Shown here: positions 6,959 through 13,481 of the stretch, in pieces
Layout: every line of letters begins with the position of its first letter
How positions within the stretch are numbered: position 1 is the first letter of the stretch
Source of the DNA: an uncultured Eubacteriales bacterium
Lineage (GTDB): Bacteria > Bacillota > Clostridia > Lachnospirales > Lachnospiraceae
DNA length: 13,481 nucleotides
Assembly (NCBI GenBank): GCA_900321505.1
Contig: ONWK01000002.1
Coordinates: 1-13,481, forward strand
Direction: 5' to 3'
The notes under the pieces: model-generated
Seen by the model: the letters and a program-made list of their open reading frames with translations, nothing else
Told to the model about the DNA's origin: nothing
Database searches by the model: none
Translations under genes and position numbers: made by a program

Positions 6959-9853
6959 TTGAACTTTAACAAGTACAGTGTAAAAAGAAAACAGAGCCAA
7001 TTGGTCTCAAAGGGACAGCGAAATGAACGGCGGGTATTTATCAGCGCGTTCAAGCTTTTGCTGGCCCTTTTTGTGCTTCTTGTGGTCGTAATGGCCGGTG
7101 CGGGCTTCGGTATGATCAAGGGTATGCTTGATAATGCGCCTGATATCAATTCCATCAGCATTAAGCCTAAGGGGTTCAAGACATCCATCTTTAATGAGGA
7201 CGGCACGGAGCTGATCGATACACTTTCCACAACAAACTCCAACCGTGTTTATGTGTATTATCAGGAGATCCCGAAGCTGATGGTCGATGCTTTTGTCTCA
7301 ATTGAGGACGAGCGTTTCTGGCAGCATAACGGAATTGATATCAAGGGTATATTCCGTGCGGGCGTACGTCTGATCACAACGAGAAATGCAGATCAGGGTG
7401 CTTCCACCATTACACAGCAGCTTATAAAGAACCAGGTCTTCAACGTAGGTATGGATGAGATCACCTTCATGCAGAGACTTACAAGAAAGGTTCAGGAGCA
7501 GTATCTTGCCATAGAGCTGGAGAAAAAGTATTCCAAGGAACAGCTTATGGAATACTATCTGAATACCATTTATCTCGGCCAGGGTGTAAATGGTGTGGAG
7601 GCTGCGGCCAACCGATATTTCAATAAGAAGGTCGGGGAGCTGAATCTGTCGGAGATCGCTGTGATAGCGGGTATCACGCAGAACCCCTACCGCTATGATC
7701 CGGTCATCTTCCCTGAATATAATGCCGAACGCCGTAAAAACGTGCTTTATAAGATGGAAGAGCTGGGTTATATCACTCCGGAAGAGCATGAAGCTGCCCT
7801 CAGGGATGATGTATATTCCAGAGTTCAGGCTGTCGCAGTAAAACGTGAGGAAGAAGCGGCTTATAATACATGGTATATGGATGCCATGATGTTTGCGGTT
7901 GTAGAGGATATTCAGAAGTACTACGGTATCTCCGAGGATGAAGCATGGACGGAGCTCTATACCGGCGGCTACAAGATCTATTCCACACAGGATGATGATA
8001 TTCAGAAGATCATAGATGATACCATCGGAAATGATGATTATTTCCCGGACAAGAAGACAGTTTCCCTTGATTACCGGTTGTCTCTTCTTGATCCCGACGG
8101 CAAGACGCAGCATCATTACGATACGAATACGATGGTCAGCTATAACCGTTATCTTACCGGGAATTATGACTATAACAATATTTATCCCAGTGAAGAGATG
8201 GCTAAGGCTGCGGCGGAAACCTATAAGGATGCCATGCTGGAGGAAACAGGAGGAACCTTTGTTCAGGAATCCTTTAATACCAGCATCCAGCCTCAGATGT
8301 CCTTTACCCTTATGGATCCTGCAACAGGCTATGTCAGGGCGGTTTACGGAGGCCGCGGTGAGAAGACGGGCAACCTGACATATAACAGGGCGACCATGGC
8401 AAAAAGGCAGCCAGGTTCTACATTTAAGGTGCTGGCGTCCTTCGGCCCCTTTATTGATACGGGCGGATGTCTTGCATACAGCTATGATGATGCTCCGTAT
8501 AAATTCTCTAACGGACTTGAGGTAAGTAATTGGTATAAGGGCTACCGCGGAATCAATTCCATACGTACGGCGATCAAGGATTCCATGAATATAATTGCCG
8601 TAAAGGTTATTACCGAACTGACTCCTGAGGTGGCTTATCAGTATCTGATAAGTGAAGGCTTTACAACGATCGTGGATTCATATACCACAAATTACGGCGA
8701 TGTGCTTTCGGATATCAATCAGTCCCTTGCTCTGGGCGGTATAACCTTCGGTGTATATAACCTGGAGATCACTGCGGCTTATGCGGCTATAGGGAATATG
8801 GGTATCTACAGAAAGCCCGTATTCTACAAAAAGGTATATGATTATGACGGCAATCTGATCATAGATAACACGGATCCGAATGATCCTGCACGTGCACACC
8901 GCGTGATGAAGGAAACCACCTGCTGGCAGCTGATCCAGGCAATGAGAGACGTGGTGACAAGCGGTACCGGTACCTCGGCAAAAATGAAGACCGGTATCTT
9001 CAACGTGGGTAAGACAGGTACCACATCCGAGGCCTACGACCTCTGGTTCTGCGGGCTTACGCCTTATTATGCGGCTTCTGTATGGTATGGCTATGATTCA
9101 AATGTTGAGCAGGAGAATAAGTATACCCATGAGGTGGTATGGCGTGACATCATGGATCAGATAGCTGAGCTTAAGGGGCAGGATCCTGAAAAGAGATGGA
9201 CTCAGCCTGATGGTGTCACAACCGTCAAACTATGTAATATCACCAACAGGATCGCGGGAGAAGATTGCCCGGAATGTACGGATCTTTGTGCGGCAGACAG
9301 TATACCGAAGGAGCGCTGCGGCGGACATGAGACTATAGAGCTTTGTGCCGAGACACATTATCTGGCTACAAATACCTGTCCCGAGAAAAAAACTTATGTG
9401 GTTCAGGTAAATGATAAGGGTGAGAAGACCATAGCCAATGCAACCTTTGAATATACGCAGACCATGTTCGTGACTCCCTGTCCGGCGCATCCGGCCATAG
9501 CTGAGACTAAGACTATAACCACCGTTGCAGGACCGGGAGGATCAATATCTCCGTCAGTGAATGTTGAACCCGGTTCAGATGTAACGATATATATTTCTCC
9601 TAATCCCGGAAATACAATTTTGGATGTCGTGGTTGACGGAGTAAGTCAGGGAGTTCTTTCTTCATACACCTTCAGGGCTGTTGAAGGAGAGCATACAATA
9701 ACGGCATATTTCTCAGGAGGGGAGACACCCCCTACGCCGGTAGAACCCGATCCTCCGGAACCTGATCCTCCGGCTGAACCTGATCCTCCGGCAGAACCTG
9801 AGGGCCCGCCTGAAGATCCTGACGGACAGGGTGGATTGCCTGATGACGAATAA
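6959..9853 (+). CDS. Class A penicillin-binding protein (transglycosylase/transpeptidase)
   Basis: Bifunctional peptidoglycan synthase: polymerises lipid II and cross-links stem peptides outside the membrane. I choose TTG at 6959 (964 residues) because it lies downstream of the promoter and 11 nt after GGAGG (6943-6947). Order of parts: short cytoplasmic segment; one membrane helix (about residues 30-52); GT51 domain with EDERFWQH (Glu116), GASTITQQLIKN, the RKVQEQYLAIELEKKYSKEQ stretch and NTIYLGQGVNGVEAAA; then a transpeptidase domain with catalytic Ser487 in GSTFK, S542-M-N544 and K685-TGTT. After that comes a linker with eight Cys (9233-9481), one InlB/bacterial-repeat-like beta domain (9515-9712) and an acidic, proline-rich tail of PEPDPP units ending in DDE. 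All catalytic motifs are intact. It is longer than a minimal PBP1A because of the tail domains. A hairpin terminator follows its stop. Confidence 0.95.
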   Translation: MNFNKYSVKRKQSQLVSKGQRNERRVFISAFKLLLALFVLLVVVMAGAGFGMIKGMLDNAPDINSISIKPKGFKTSIFNEDGTELIDTLSTTNSNRVYVYYQEIPKLMVDAFVSIEDERFWQHNGIDIKGIFRAGVRLITTRNADQGASTITQQLIKNQVFNVGMDEITFMQRLTRKVQEQYLAIELEKKYSKEQLMEYYLNTIYLGQGVNGVEAAANRYFNKKVGELNLSEIAVIAGITQNPYRYDPVIFPEYNAERRKNVLYKMEELGYITPEEHEAALRDDVYSRVQAVAVKREEEAAYNTWYMDAMMFAVVEDIQKYYGISEDEAWTELYTGGYKIYSTQDDDIQKIIDDTIGNDDYFPDKKTVSLDYRLSLLDPDGKTQHHYDTNTMVSYNRYLTGNYDYNNIYPSEEMAKAAAETYKDAMLEETGGTFVQESFNTSIQPQMSFTLMDPATGYVRAVYGGRGEKTGNLTYNRATMAKRQPGSTFKVLASFGPFIDTGGCLAYSYDDAPYKFSNGLEVSNWYKGYRGINSIRTAIKDSMNIIAVKVITELTPEVAYQYLISEGFTTIVDSYTTNYGDVLSDINQSLALGGITFGVYNLEITAAYAAIGNMGIYRKPVFYKKVYDYDGNLIIDNTDPNDPARAHRVMKETTCWQLIQAMRDVVTSGTGTSAKMKTGIFNVGKTGTTSEAYDLWFCGLTPYYAASVWYGYDSNVEQENKYTHEVVWRDIMDQIAELKGQDPEKRWTQPDGVTTVKLCNITNRIAGEDCPECTDLCAADSIPKERCGGHETIELCAETHYLATNTCPEKKTYVVQVNDKGEKTIANATFEYTQTMFVTPCPAHPAIAETKTITTVAGPGGSISPSVNVEPGSDVTIYISPNPGNTILDVVVDGVSQGVLSSYTFRAVEGEHTITAYFSGGETPPTPVEPDPPEPDPPAEPDPPAEPEGPPEDPDGQGGLPDDE
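9743..9802 (+). repeat. Short repeats coding for the PEPDPP tail of the PBP
   Basis: Near-identical 15-bp units GAACC(C/T)GATCCTCCG occur at 9743-9757, 9758-9772 and 9776-9790. From the second unit on they are separated by an Ala codon, and a partial copy follows at 9794-9802. They encode Glu-Pro-Asp-Pro-Pro motifs in the extracellular C-terminal tail. Confidence 0.85.
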
Positions 9854-9868
9854 GTTTTGACATGATTT

Positions 9869-9895
9869 AAAGGCTTGCCCCAGGGCAGGCCTTTT
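9869..9895 (+). terminator. Rho-independent terminator after the PBP gene
   Basis: AAAGGCTTGCC (9869-9879), loop CCAG, then GGCAGGCCTTT (9884-9894): an 11-bp stem with a single G-U pair, ending in a short T run (9892-9895). It lies 15 nt after the PBP stop. The T run is short, but the stem is stable. Its lower A-T pairs could also give a T run on the opposite strand. Confidence 0.8.
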
Positions 9896-10001
9896 CCGAT
9901 ATGCGCAATAAAGGTGCCAGGAGGCGCATGTTTCAACAGATAATACTGCTGCCCATCGTTTTCAATTAAGACGGGGGATTCCGGATAGATAGGAGTAAAA
10001 T
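9896..10001 (+). promoter_or_regulatory. Leader-like interval before the LytTR gene, with inverted repeat and 13-codon ORF
   Basis: No clear -35/-10 pair is visible. ATGCGC (9901-9906) and GCGCAT (9924-9929) form a perfect inverted repeat, extendable with G-U pairs to about 9 bp. The second arm overlaps the ATG of a tiny ORF, 9928-9969 (MFQQIILLPIVFN, then stop), which has AGGAGG at 9919-9924 only 3 nt upstream. The LytTR gene has its own ribosome binding site, ATAGGAG (9989-9995). Whether the small ORF is translated is unknown. Confidence 0.3.
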
Positions 10002-10760
10002 ATGATCAATATTCTTATGTATTTGGAAGACGAAGGGCATTTATCATTTTTTAAGGAGGTGTTTGAAGAATATTCTGCGGATGTAAAGCTGTCCGTGTGT
10101 CATGATCCCGATGAGGCCATGATGCTGGCGGCAATAGAAAGGGTTGATCTGCTGGTGGCAGATCTGAAGATGGTTAAGGGAGGAAGAACCTGCTTTAAGG
10201 GGTTTCTTTTTCTGGATCGTTTTCGCAGTCGGCCGGAATTCAGATTCACCTATATGCTGGTGATCTCTGATCTTGAAGATGAGAGGTTTCATGGATACAA
10301 CAGGCTGCACTGTTACGGATATTTTACCAGGCCATTGAATGAAAGACTATTCAGGTCGGAAGTGATCCCTCTTTGCGGATACCTTGAAATGCTCAGAGCC
10401 TTACTGGAAAAGGCTGAGGATCCCATTCACTGTTTTCGGAGAAGGAGTGATATACTGGTATTCAGGGAAAGTGAGCTTGTAAGATTTGAAATACACAAAA
10501 AGCATGGACATATTGTAACTGTTGACGGAGAATACGATGTGGCCGTAGAACCTATACGTGAAGATGACGGCCTTGTGTGTTCGGAAAGGTTTATCCGTTA
10601 CGCGAGATACGATTATGTAAATACAGGGTTTATACGTGGCATGCGGGGAGACAGGATACTACTGTATGGAGATCTGGGAGAGATATATTATACTCCCCTG
10701 GGAAGAAGAAATCTGGAGCAGTACTTCAGTAAGATTGAAGGCAGGCTGCAGAGCAGATGA
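10002..10760 (+). CDS. LytTR-family response regulator with atypical receiver
   Basis: A 252-residue cytoplasmic transcription regulator. Residues 1-125 resemble a receiver: acidic cluster E9-D10-E11, phosphoacceptor candidate Asp54 in LLVADLKM, and Ser89 at the usual Thr/Ser position. The conserved Lys is Arg110 (YFTRPL instead of TKP), and about six extra residues follow Asp54 (VKGGRTCFKG). Residues about 145-250 fit a LytTR DNA-binding domain: ILVFRESELVRFEI, a GEYDV strand, FIRYARYDYVNTGFIRGM, GDRILL and a YYTPLGRRN end close to the typical ISRRR. LytTR regulators control virulence, bacteriocin, cell-wall or quorum genes in Bacillota, but no target is evident here. No sensor kinase is adjacent and it stands as a single-gene unit between spacers. 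ATG chosen for ATAGGAG 7 nt upstream. The LytTR call is from motif pattern and is less certain than the two-component pair downstream. Confidence 0.8.
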   Translation: MINILMYLEDEGHLSFFKEVFEEYSADVKLSVCHDPDEAMMLAAIERVDLLVADLKMVKGGRTCFKGFLFLDRFRSRPEFRFTYMLVISDLEDERFHGYNRLHCYGYFTRPLNERLFRSEVIPLCGYLEMLRALLEKAEDPIHCFRRRSDILVFRESELVRFEIHKKHGHIVTVDGEYDVAVEPIREDDGLVCSERFIRYARYDYVNTGFIRGMRGDRILLYGDLGEIYYTPLGRRNLEQYFSKIEGRLQSR

Positions 10761-10947
10761 CAACAGTAAACTGATATCATAGTGTTAATTCATCCGGGGT
10801 TCCCCTTTTGTCGGGATGATGAGACTGAAGGTTTTCCTGATATCGGCTGCAGTCATTCTCTCAGCAGGGAGCCTTCTCCCTTGCCATGCTTCATGAAAAA
10901 CGAAAATACATATACGCGGATGCCGGATCAAAAGAAGAGAGGTAAGA
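10761..10947. other. Intergenic spacer with small hairpins, no convincing gene
   Basis: This 187-nt spacer separates the LytTR and ybaK genes. A compact GGGG-TT-CCCC repeat followed by TTTT (10796-10809) is nested inside a TCATCC/GGATGA repeat (10790-10795 and 10814-10819), a weak terminator candidate for the LytTR gene. A second hairpin, AGGGAG-CCTT-CTCCCT (10866-10881), extendable by GC/GC across a bulge, has no T run. I find no convincing promoter for ybaK; AT-rich TTCATG...TATACG (10890-10916) has only a 15-bp spacer. A GTG-started open frame (10782-10988) has no ribosome binding site and overlaps ybaK. Confidence 0.45.
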
Positions 10948-11421
10948 ATGAAGAAAGAAGAAAAGACAAATGTTATGCGGGTGCTTGAGCAGAAGAAGGT
11001 TGTGTATAAAAGCTATACATATACACCAGATGCTGCTATGAGCGGTGAGGAGATAGCAGAGCTGCTGGGGGAAGATCCCGCAAAGGTATTCAAAACACTT
11101 GTGACACAGGGCAAGTCGGGACAGTATTATGTATTTGTGGTCCCTGTACGGGAAGAACTGGATCTGAAAAAGGCTGCAAAGGCGGCAGGAGAGAAGGCTG
11201 TGAGCATGATCAGACAGAAGGAGCTTCTGCCCCTCACCGGTTATGTTCACGGCGGCTGTTCTCCGGTGGGGATGAAAAAGCAATTTCCCACATTTATACA
11301 TGAGAGCGCGAAGGAGCATGAGACCATGTTTGTCAGTGCGGGCAGGGTAGGATTCCAGGTTGAGCTTTCTCCGGAGGAACTGGCCCGGGTTGCCGGATGC
11401 AGCTTTGCGGACATTGTATGA
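10948..11421 (+). CDS. ybaK: YbaK-family aminoacyl-tRNA deacylase (Cys-tRNA(Pro) deacylase)
   Basis: A 157-residue cytosolic trans-editing enzyme that hydrolyses Cys mischarged on tRNA(Pro) and is related to the ProRS INS domain. The whole protein is one YbaK domain of normal length. Family landmarks: VFKTLV with the conserved Lys49 (equivalent to the essential Lys of H. influenzae YbaK), YYVFVVPVREELDLKKAAKAAG, the GYVHGGCSPVGMKK glycine loop, PTFIHESA and FVSAGRVGFQVELSPEEL. GAGAGG (10937-10942) lies 5 nt before the ATG, supporting this start. Substrate specificity within the YbaK/ProX/EbsC group cannot be told from sequence alone. The gene seems monocistronic and ends 9 nt from the stop of the histidine kinase gene on the other strand. 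Confidence 0.92.
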   Translation: MKKEEKTNVMRVLEQKKVVYKSYTYTPDAAMSGEEIAELLGEDPAKVFKTLVTQGKSGQYYVFVVPVREELDLKKAAKAAGEKAVSMIRQKELLPLTGYVHGGCSPVGMKKQFPTFIHESAKEHETMFVSAGRVGFQVELSPEELARVAGCSFADIV

Positions 11422-11440
11422 AGCACGGGATCACCTGCTT
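11421..11440. terminator. Weak hairpin between converging ybaK and kinase genes
   Basis: AAGCA (11421-11425) pairs with TGCTT (11436-11440), and inner GG pairs with CC across a bulged C, leaving a GATCA loop. It spans the end of ybaK and the kinase stop codon. No T run follows on either strand, so termination here is doubtful. Confidence 0.25.
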
Positions 11441-12654
11441 ATATTGATGATAAACATTATTCCGTCATGGGTTTTTTCGGCTCTGAGCTTCCAGCCGTGA
11501 AGACCTATGATATCCTTTGCAATTGAAAGACCGATTCCGGTGTTGCCGTTTCTGCCGGTATAGAAGCGGTCAAAAAGGTGCGCTATTTCTTCGTCCGTCA
11601 GCGGATCGCAGTCATTTTGTATTATAAGAGTTTTATCACGTAAAGATATTGAAAGCCTGGTTCTGGCATATTTTACCGCGTTGGTCAGCAAATTGGATAT
11701 GGCATGCTCCAGACGGTCCGGATCTGCAGATACAGTTTCCGTGGCAAGTGTCAGTTCTACCTGAAGTCCGCGGCTCAGTATGACTCCTTCCATTGGCATG
11801 AGACATTCCTCTACAAGCTGGTTCAGCTGCAGATTTTCCCTGTGAAGCGGCATGGCTCCGCTTTCAAGCTTTGCGGAGAGTAGGATCTCCTCGATAAGGC
11901 GGCTCATTTTTTCGGTCTCGTGTACGATGACCTGGCCGGTTTTTTTATTATCTGTTATAACACCCTTCTCTATCCCTTCGGCGTACCCCCGGATGGAAGT
12001 GAGAGGGGTTTTTAATTCATGGGAAGTATTTTCAAAAAACTGCTTTTCCGCTTTACTGCTGAGTTCAAGCCGGCGTCCGATCATGTAGCCTTCGATGCTT
12101 CCGAGAAGACCGATGATCACAGCAGCAATAAGAAAAAAGAGACTCATTGTTCCGGTTGCGGCAAGCTCGGCGGTAACGTCAACATATACGATCGTTTCTA
12201 TGGGACCGTCTTCCTCCAGAAAAGGCAGAAGAGTGAGAAGGTCACTCACCAGCTCGGATTCTTCACCGGCAATATCGGTGATATAGGATAATATACCTTC
12301 GGATTCCGTAACTCCGGTACCGACATAGTAGGTGCGGGAATCTATCTTTACCTTTTCGATATTTTCAGGTTCGTGTTCCCTGCACCATTCGATGATCTTT
12401 TCATCCTGAGAGGAATAGTAGTATTCAGGCATCGGTTTACCCTTAAGACCGTTTGGCATTTCAATGACATTTGGGGAGTACTGCATGGCTGAGGTTTCTC
12501 CCAGAGTAATGGTAGAAGAGGCCTTTATCGCTTCTTTTGCCAGCCTTTCGGTCTGCCTGTTCGAGATCACCTGAAAAAGGACAAGAATGATAAGAAGTGT
12601 AAGCAGCACGGATCCGCCAACCAGTGCGGCTATCTTGAAACGGGCTTTTTTCAT
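11431..12654 (-). CDS. Sensor histidine kinase (HisKA/HATPase), partner of the OmpR-type regulator
   Basis: A 407-residue membrane kinase that senses an extracytoplasmic signal, autophosphorylates on His and passes the phosphate to the regulator encoded just upstream. Membrane helices lie at about residues 9-30 and 170-190, with an extracytoplasmic sensor region of about 140 residues between them that has no recognisable fold. Only about 20 residues separate helix 2 from the H box (FFENTSHELKTPLTS, His212), so there is no room for a HAMP domain. The N box is in AISNLLTNAVKYA, the F box in HLFDRFYTGR and the G box in GNTGIGLSIAKD. The usual DxGxG box reads NDCDPL, a variant common in Gram-positive kinases. 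The ATG follows the regulator stop by 2 nt, and its GAGG ribosome binding site (12662-12665) lies inside the regulator gene, which implies translational coupling. Confidence 0.95.
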   Translation of the reverse strand: MKKARFKIAALVGGSVLLTLLIILVLFQVISNRQTERLAKEAIKASSTITLGETSAMQYSPNVIEMPNGLKGKPMPEYYYSSQDEKIIEWCREHEPENIEKVKIDSRTYYVGTGVTESEGILSYITDIAGEESELVSDLLTLLPFLEEDGPIETIVYVDVTAELAATGTMSLFFLIAAVIIGLLGSIEGYMIGRRLELSSKAEKQFFENTSHELKTPLTSIRGYAEGIEKGVITDNKKTGQVIVHETEKMSRLIEEILLSAKLESGAMPLHRENLQLNQLVEECLMPMEGVILSRGLQVELTLATETVSADPDRLEHAISNLLTNAVKYARTRLSISLRDKTLIIQNDCDPLTDEEIAHLFDRFYTGRNGNTGIGLSIAKDIIGLHGWKLRAEKTHDGIMFIINISR

Positions 12655-12656
12655 GG

Positions 12657-13346
12657 TCAGACCTCACCTTCCTCAAGCTTATAGCCGTATCCCCAGACGG
12701 CTATGATCTTTACCCTGCTTCCGGCATTATTTAGCTTTCTCCGGATACGGCGGATGGTCTCATCTGCTACTCTGGTCTCTACGGAATCATTTTCGATACC
12801 CCAGACATGATCAAGAAGAGTGCTGCGGGAAACCGCATTTCCCGGGTGCTCAAGAAGGCATTCTATCAGTGAAAATTCGGTCATGGAAAGCCCTATGGGT
12901 TTGCCCTGACAGATAATATCATGATAGGAGGGAGAAAAGATAATATCGCCGAATTGCAGATCATCGGTTTTCTCCATACTGACGGCGGACCTTCTCAGAA
13001 GAGCCTTGATCTTCATAACGAGAAGAGTGGGGGAGAAGGGCTTTACGAGATAGTCGTCTCCGCCGAACATATAGCCGCGCATCTGGTCTGACTCGCTTTC
13101 CTTTGCGGTCAGTATCACGATGGGAATATCCGAGAGACTGCGCAGCTCTTTACATATGGTAAGTCCGTCGGTGCCCGGCATCATTATGTCGAGCACAGCA
13201 AGATCACAGGGGATCCTGCGGAATTGTTCCAGCAATAAATCCCCTGTGGAAAAAGTCTTTACCTCGAAGCCTGCATTTGTCAGGAATTCGTTTAAGACAT
13301 CCAGGATATAAGGTTCGTCATCGGCAGCATATATAAGCTTTCCCAT
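12657..13346 (-). CDS. OmpR/PhoB-family response regulator
   Basis: A 229-residue cytoplasmic DNA-binding regulator. The receiver (1-120) has every active-site residue: Asp9 and Asp10, phosphoacceptor Asp53 in LAVLDIMMPG, Thr80 in VILTAKES and Lys102 in DYLVKPFSP. A winged-helix domain follows (about 130-225), with SMTEFSLIECLLEHPGNAVSR, the recognition-helix region VADETIRRIRRKL and the terminal wing IIAVWGYGYKLE. GGAGG (13353-13357, minus strand) sits 6 nt from the ATG. It is followed 2 nt later by the histidine kinase gene, so the two form a classic pair. The genes it controls are not evident; both neighbours outside the pair are on other transcripts or incomplete. The regulator is of normal length and shows nothing degenerate. 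Confidence 0.97.
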   Translation of the reverse strand: MGKLIYAADDEPYILDVLNEFLTNAGFEVKTFSTGDLLLEQFRRIPCDLAVLDIMMPGTDGLTICKELRSLSDIPIVILTAKESESDQMRGYMFGGDDYLVKPFSPTLLVMKIKALLRRSAVSMEKTDDLQFGDIIFSPSYHDIICQGKPIGLSMTEFSLIECLLEHPGNAVSRSTLLDHVWGIENDSVETRVADETIRRIRRKLNNAGSRVKIIAVWGYGYKLEEGEV

Positions 13347-13390
13347 TTAATACCTCCGCAGAGTAAAGACTTTCTTTTTTACAGGAGGGC

Positions 13391-13481
13391 TTAGAACTCG
13401 TCGCTGAAAGCGCTGACGGCGTTGATGATGTCACCTACAAGGTCCTTGAACTCATCGGTTTTAACGATCTGCTTCATCTCG
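13391..13481 (-). CDS. 3' end of an unidentified gene, cut by the right window edge
   Basis: Read on the minus strand, the edge sequence is open for 29 codons and ends in TAA (13391-13393). The residues include MKQIVKTDEFKDLVGD and finish in AFSDEF. This is hydrophilic with an amphipathic-helix look, but I do not recognise the family. It lies 44 nt upstream of the response regulator on the same strand. No terminator hairpin is visible in the gap, so it may share a transcript with the two-component pair. With so few residues, the frame is supported only by its openness, the fitting stop and the spacing. Confidence 0.65.
   Translation of the reverse strand, partial: EMKQIVKTDEFKDLVGDIINAVSAFSDEF

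Noticed and set aside
6022..7242. 406-codon minus-strand open frame rich in Phe, Leu, Ile and Arg
   Set aside because: It lies antisense to the transporter tail and the PBP N-terminus. Its FLI-rich repeats are the complement of the AAG-rich array, and it crosses a strong plus-strand promoter.
7298..8116. 272-codon minus-strand open frame inside the PBP gene
   Set aside because: Antisense shadow of the conserved transglycosylase region; no family motif seen.
10890..10916. Promoter TTCATG...TATACG for ybaK
   Set aside because: The spacer is only 15 bp and both boxes are poor; not strong enough to list as a promoter.
10782..10988. 68-codon GTG-started open frame
   Set aside because: No ribosome binding site, overlaps the well-supported ybaK start, and its residues follow intergenic hairpin sequence.

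Overview
The window looks like chromosomal DNA of a low- to mid-GC Gram-positive anaerobe, most likely Bacillota close to the Lachnospiraceae. The reasons are strong AGGAGG-type ribosome binding sites, a class A PBP with an extracellular Cys-rich linker and an InlB-like repeat domain, a PhoU-fused Na/Pi transporter, a LytTR regulator, and frequent AGG/ATA codons. The taxon is an inference from style, not from a marker gene. Almost the whole window is coding. I see no rRNA, tRNA, CRISPR array, insertion sequence or phage gene.

Layout, left to right. A plus-strand run begins with the 3' part of araA (L-arabinose isomerase, cut by the left edge). Four closely spaced genes follow: a synthetase-only RelA/SpoT-family nucleotide pyrophosphokinase (1339-2406), a membrane PAP2 phosphatase (2461-3129), a two-domain PPK2 polyphosphate:AMP phosphotransferase (3150-4625) and a Na/Pi cotransporter with a PhoU domain and a long lysine-rich repeat tail (4645-6873). 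Gaps are 19 to 54 nt and I see no terminator between them. Right after this run a strong sigma-A-type promoter with an extended -10 (6884-6912) drives a class A penicillin-binding protein. I place its start at a TTG at 6959. It ends at a hairpin terminator (9869-9895).

A 106-nt leader-like interval then precedes a LytTR-family response regulator with an atypical receiver (10002-10760). A 187-nt spacer with small hairpins follows, then ybaK (10948-11421). On the minus strand, converging on ybaK with 9 nt between stops, is a two-component pair: an OmpR-family regulator (12657-13346) followed 2 nt later by its histidine kinase (11431-12654). The last 29 codons of an unidentified minus-strand gene (13391-13481) lie upstream of the pair.

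How the genes may work together (inference). The four-gene block joins an enzyme that makes AMP when it transfers pyrophosphate from ATP, an enzyme that turns AMP into ADP using polyphosphate, a phosphate importer with a PhoU-type regulatory domain, and a lipid-phosphate-type phosphatase. It reads as a phosphate/alarmone homeostasis module. The PBP downstream consumes lipid II and releases undecaprenyl pyrophosphate, a possible PAP2 substrate, but it has its own promoter.
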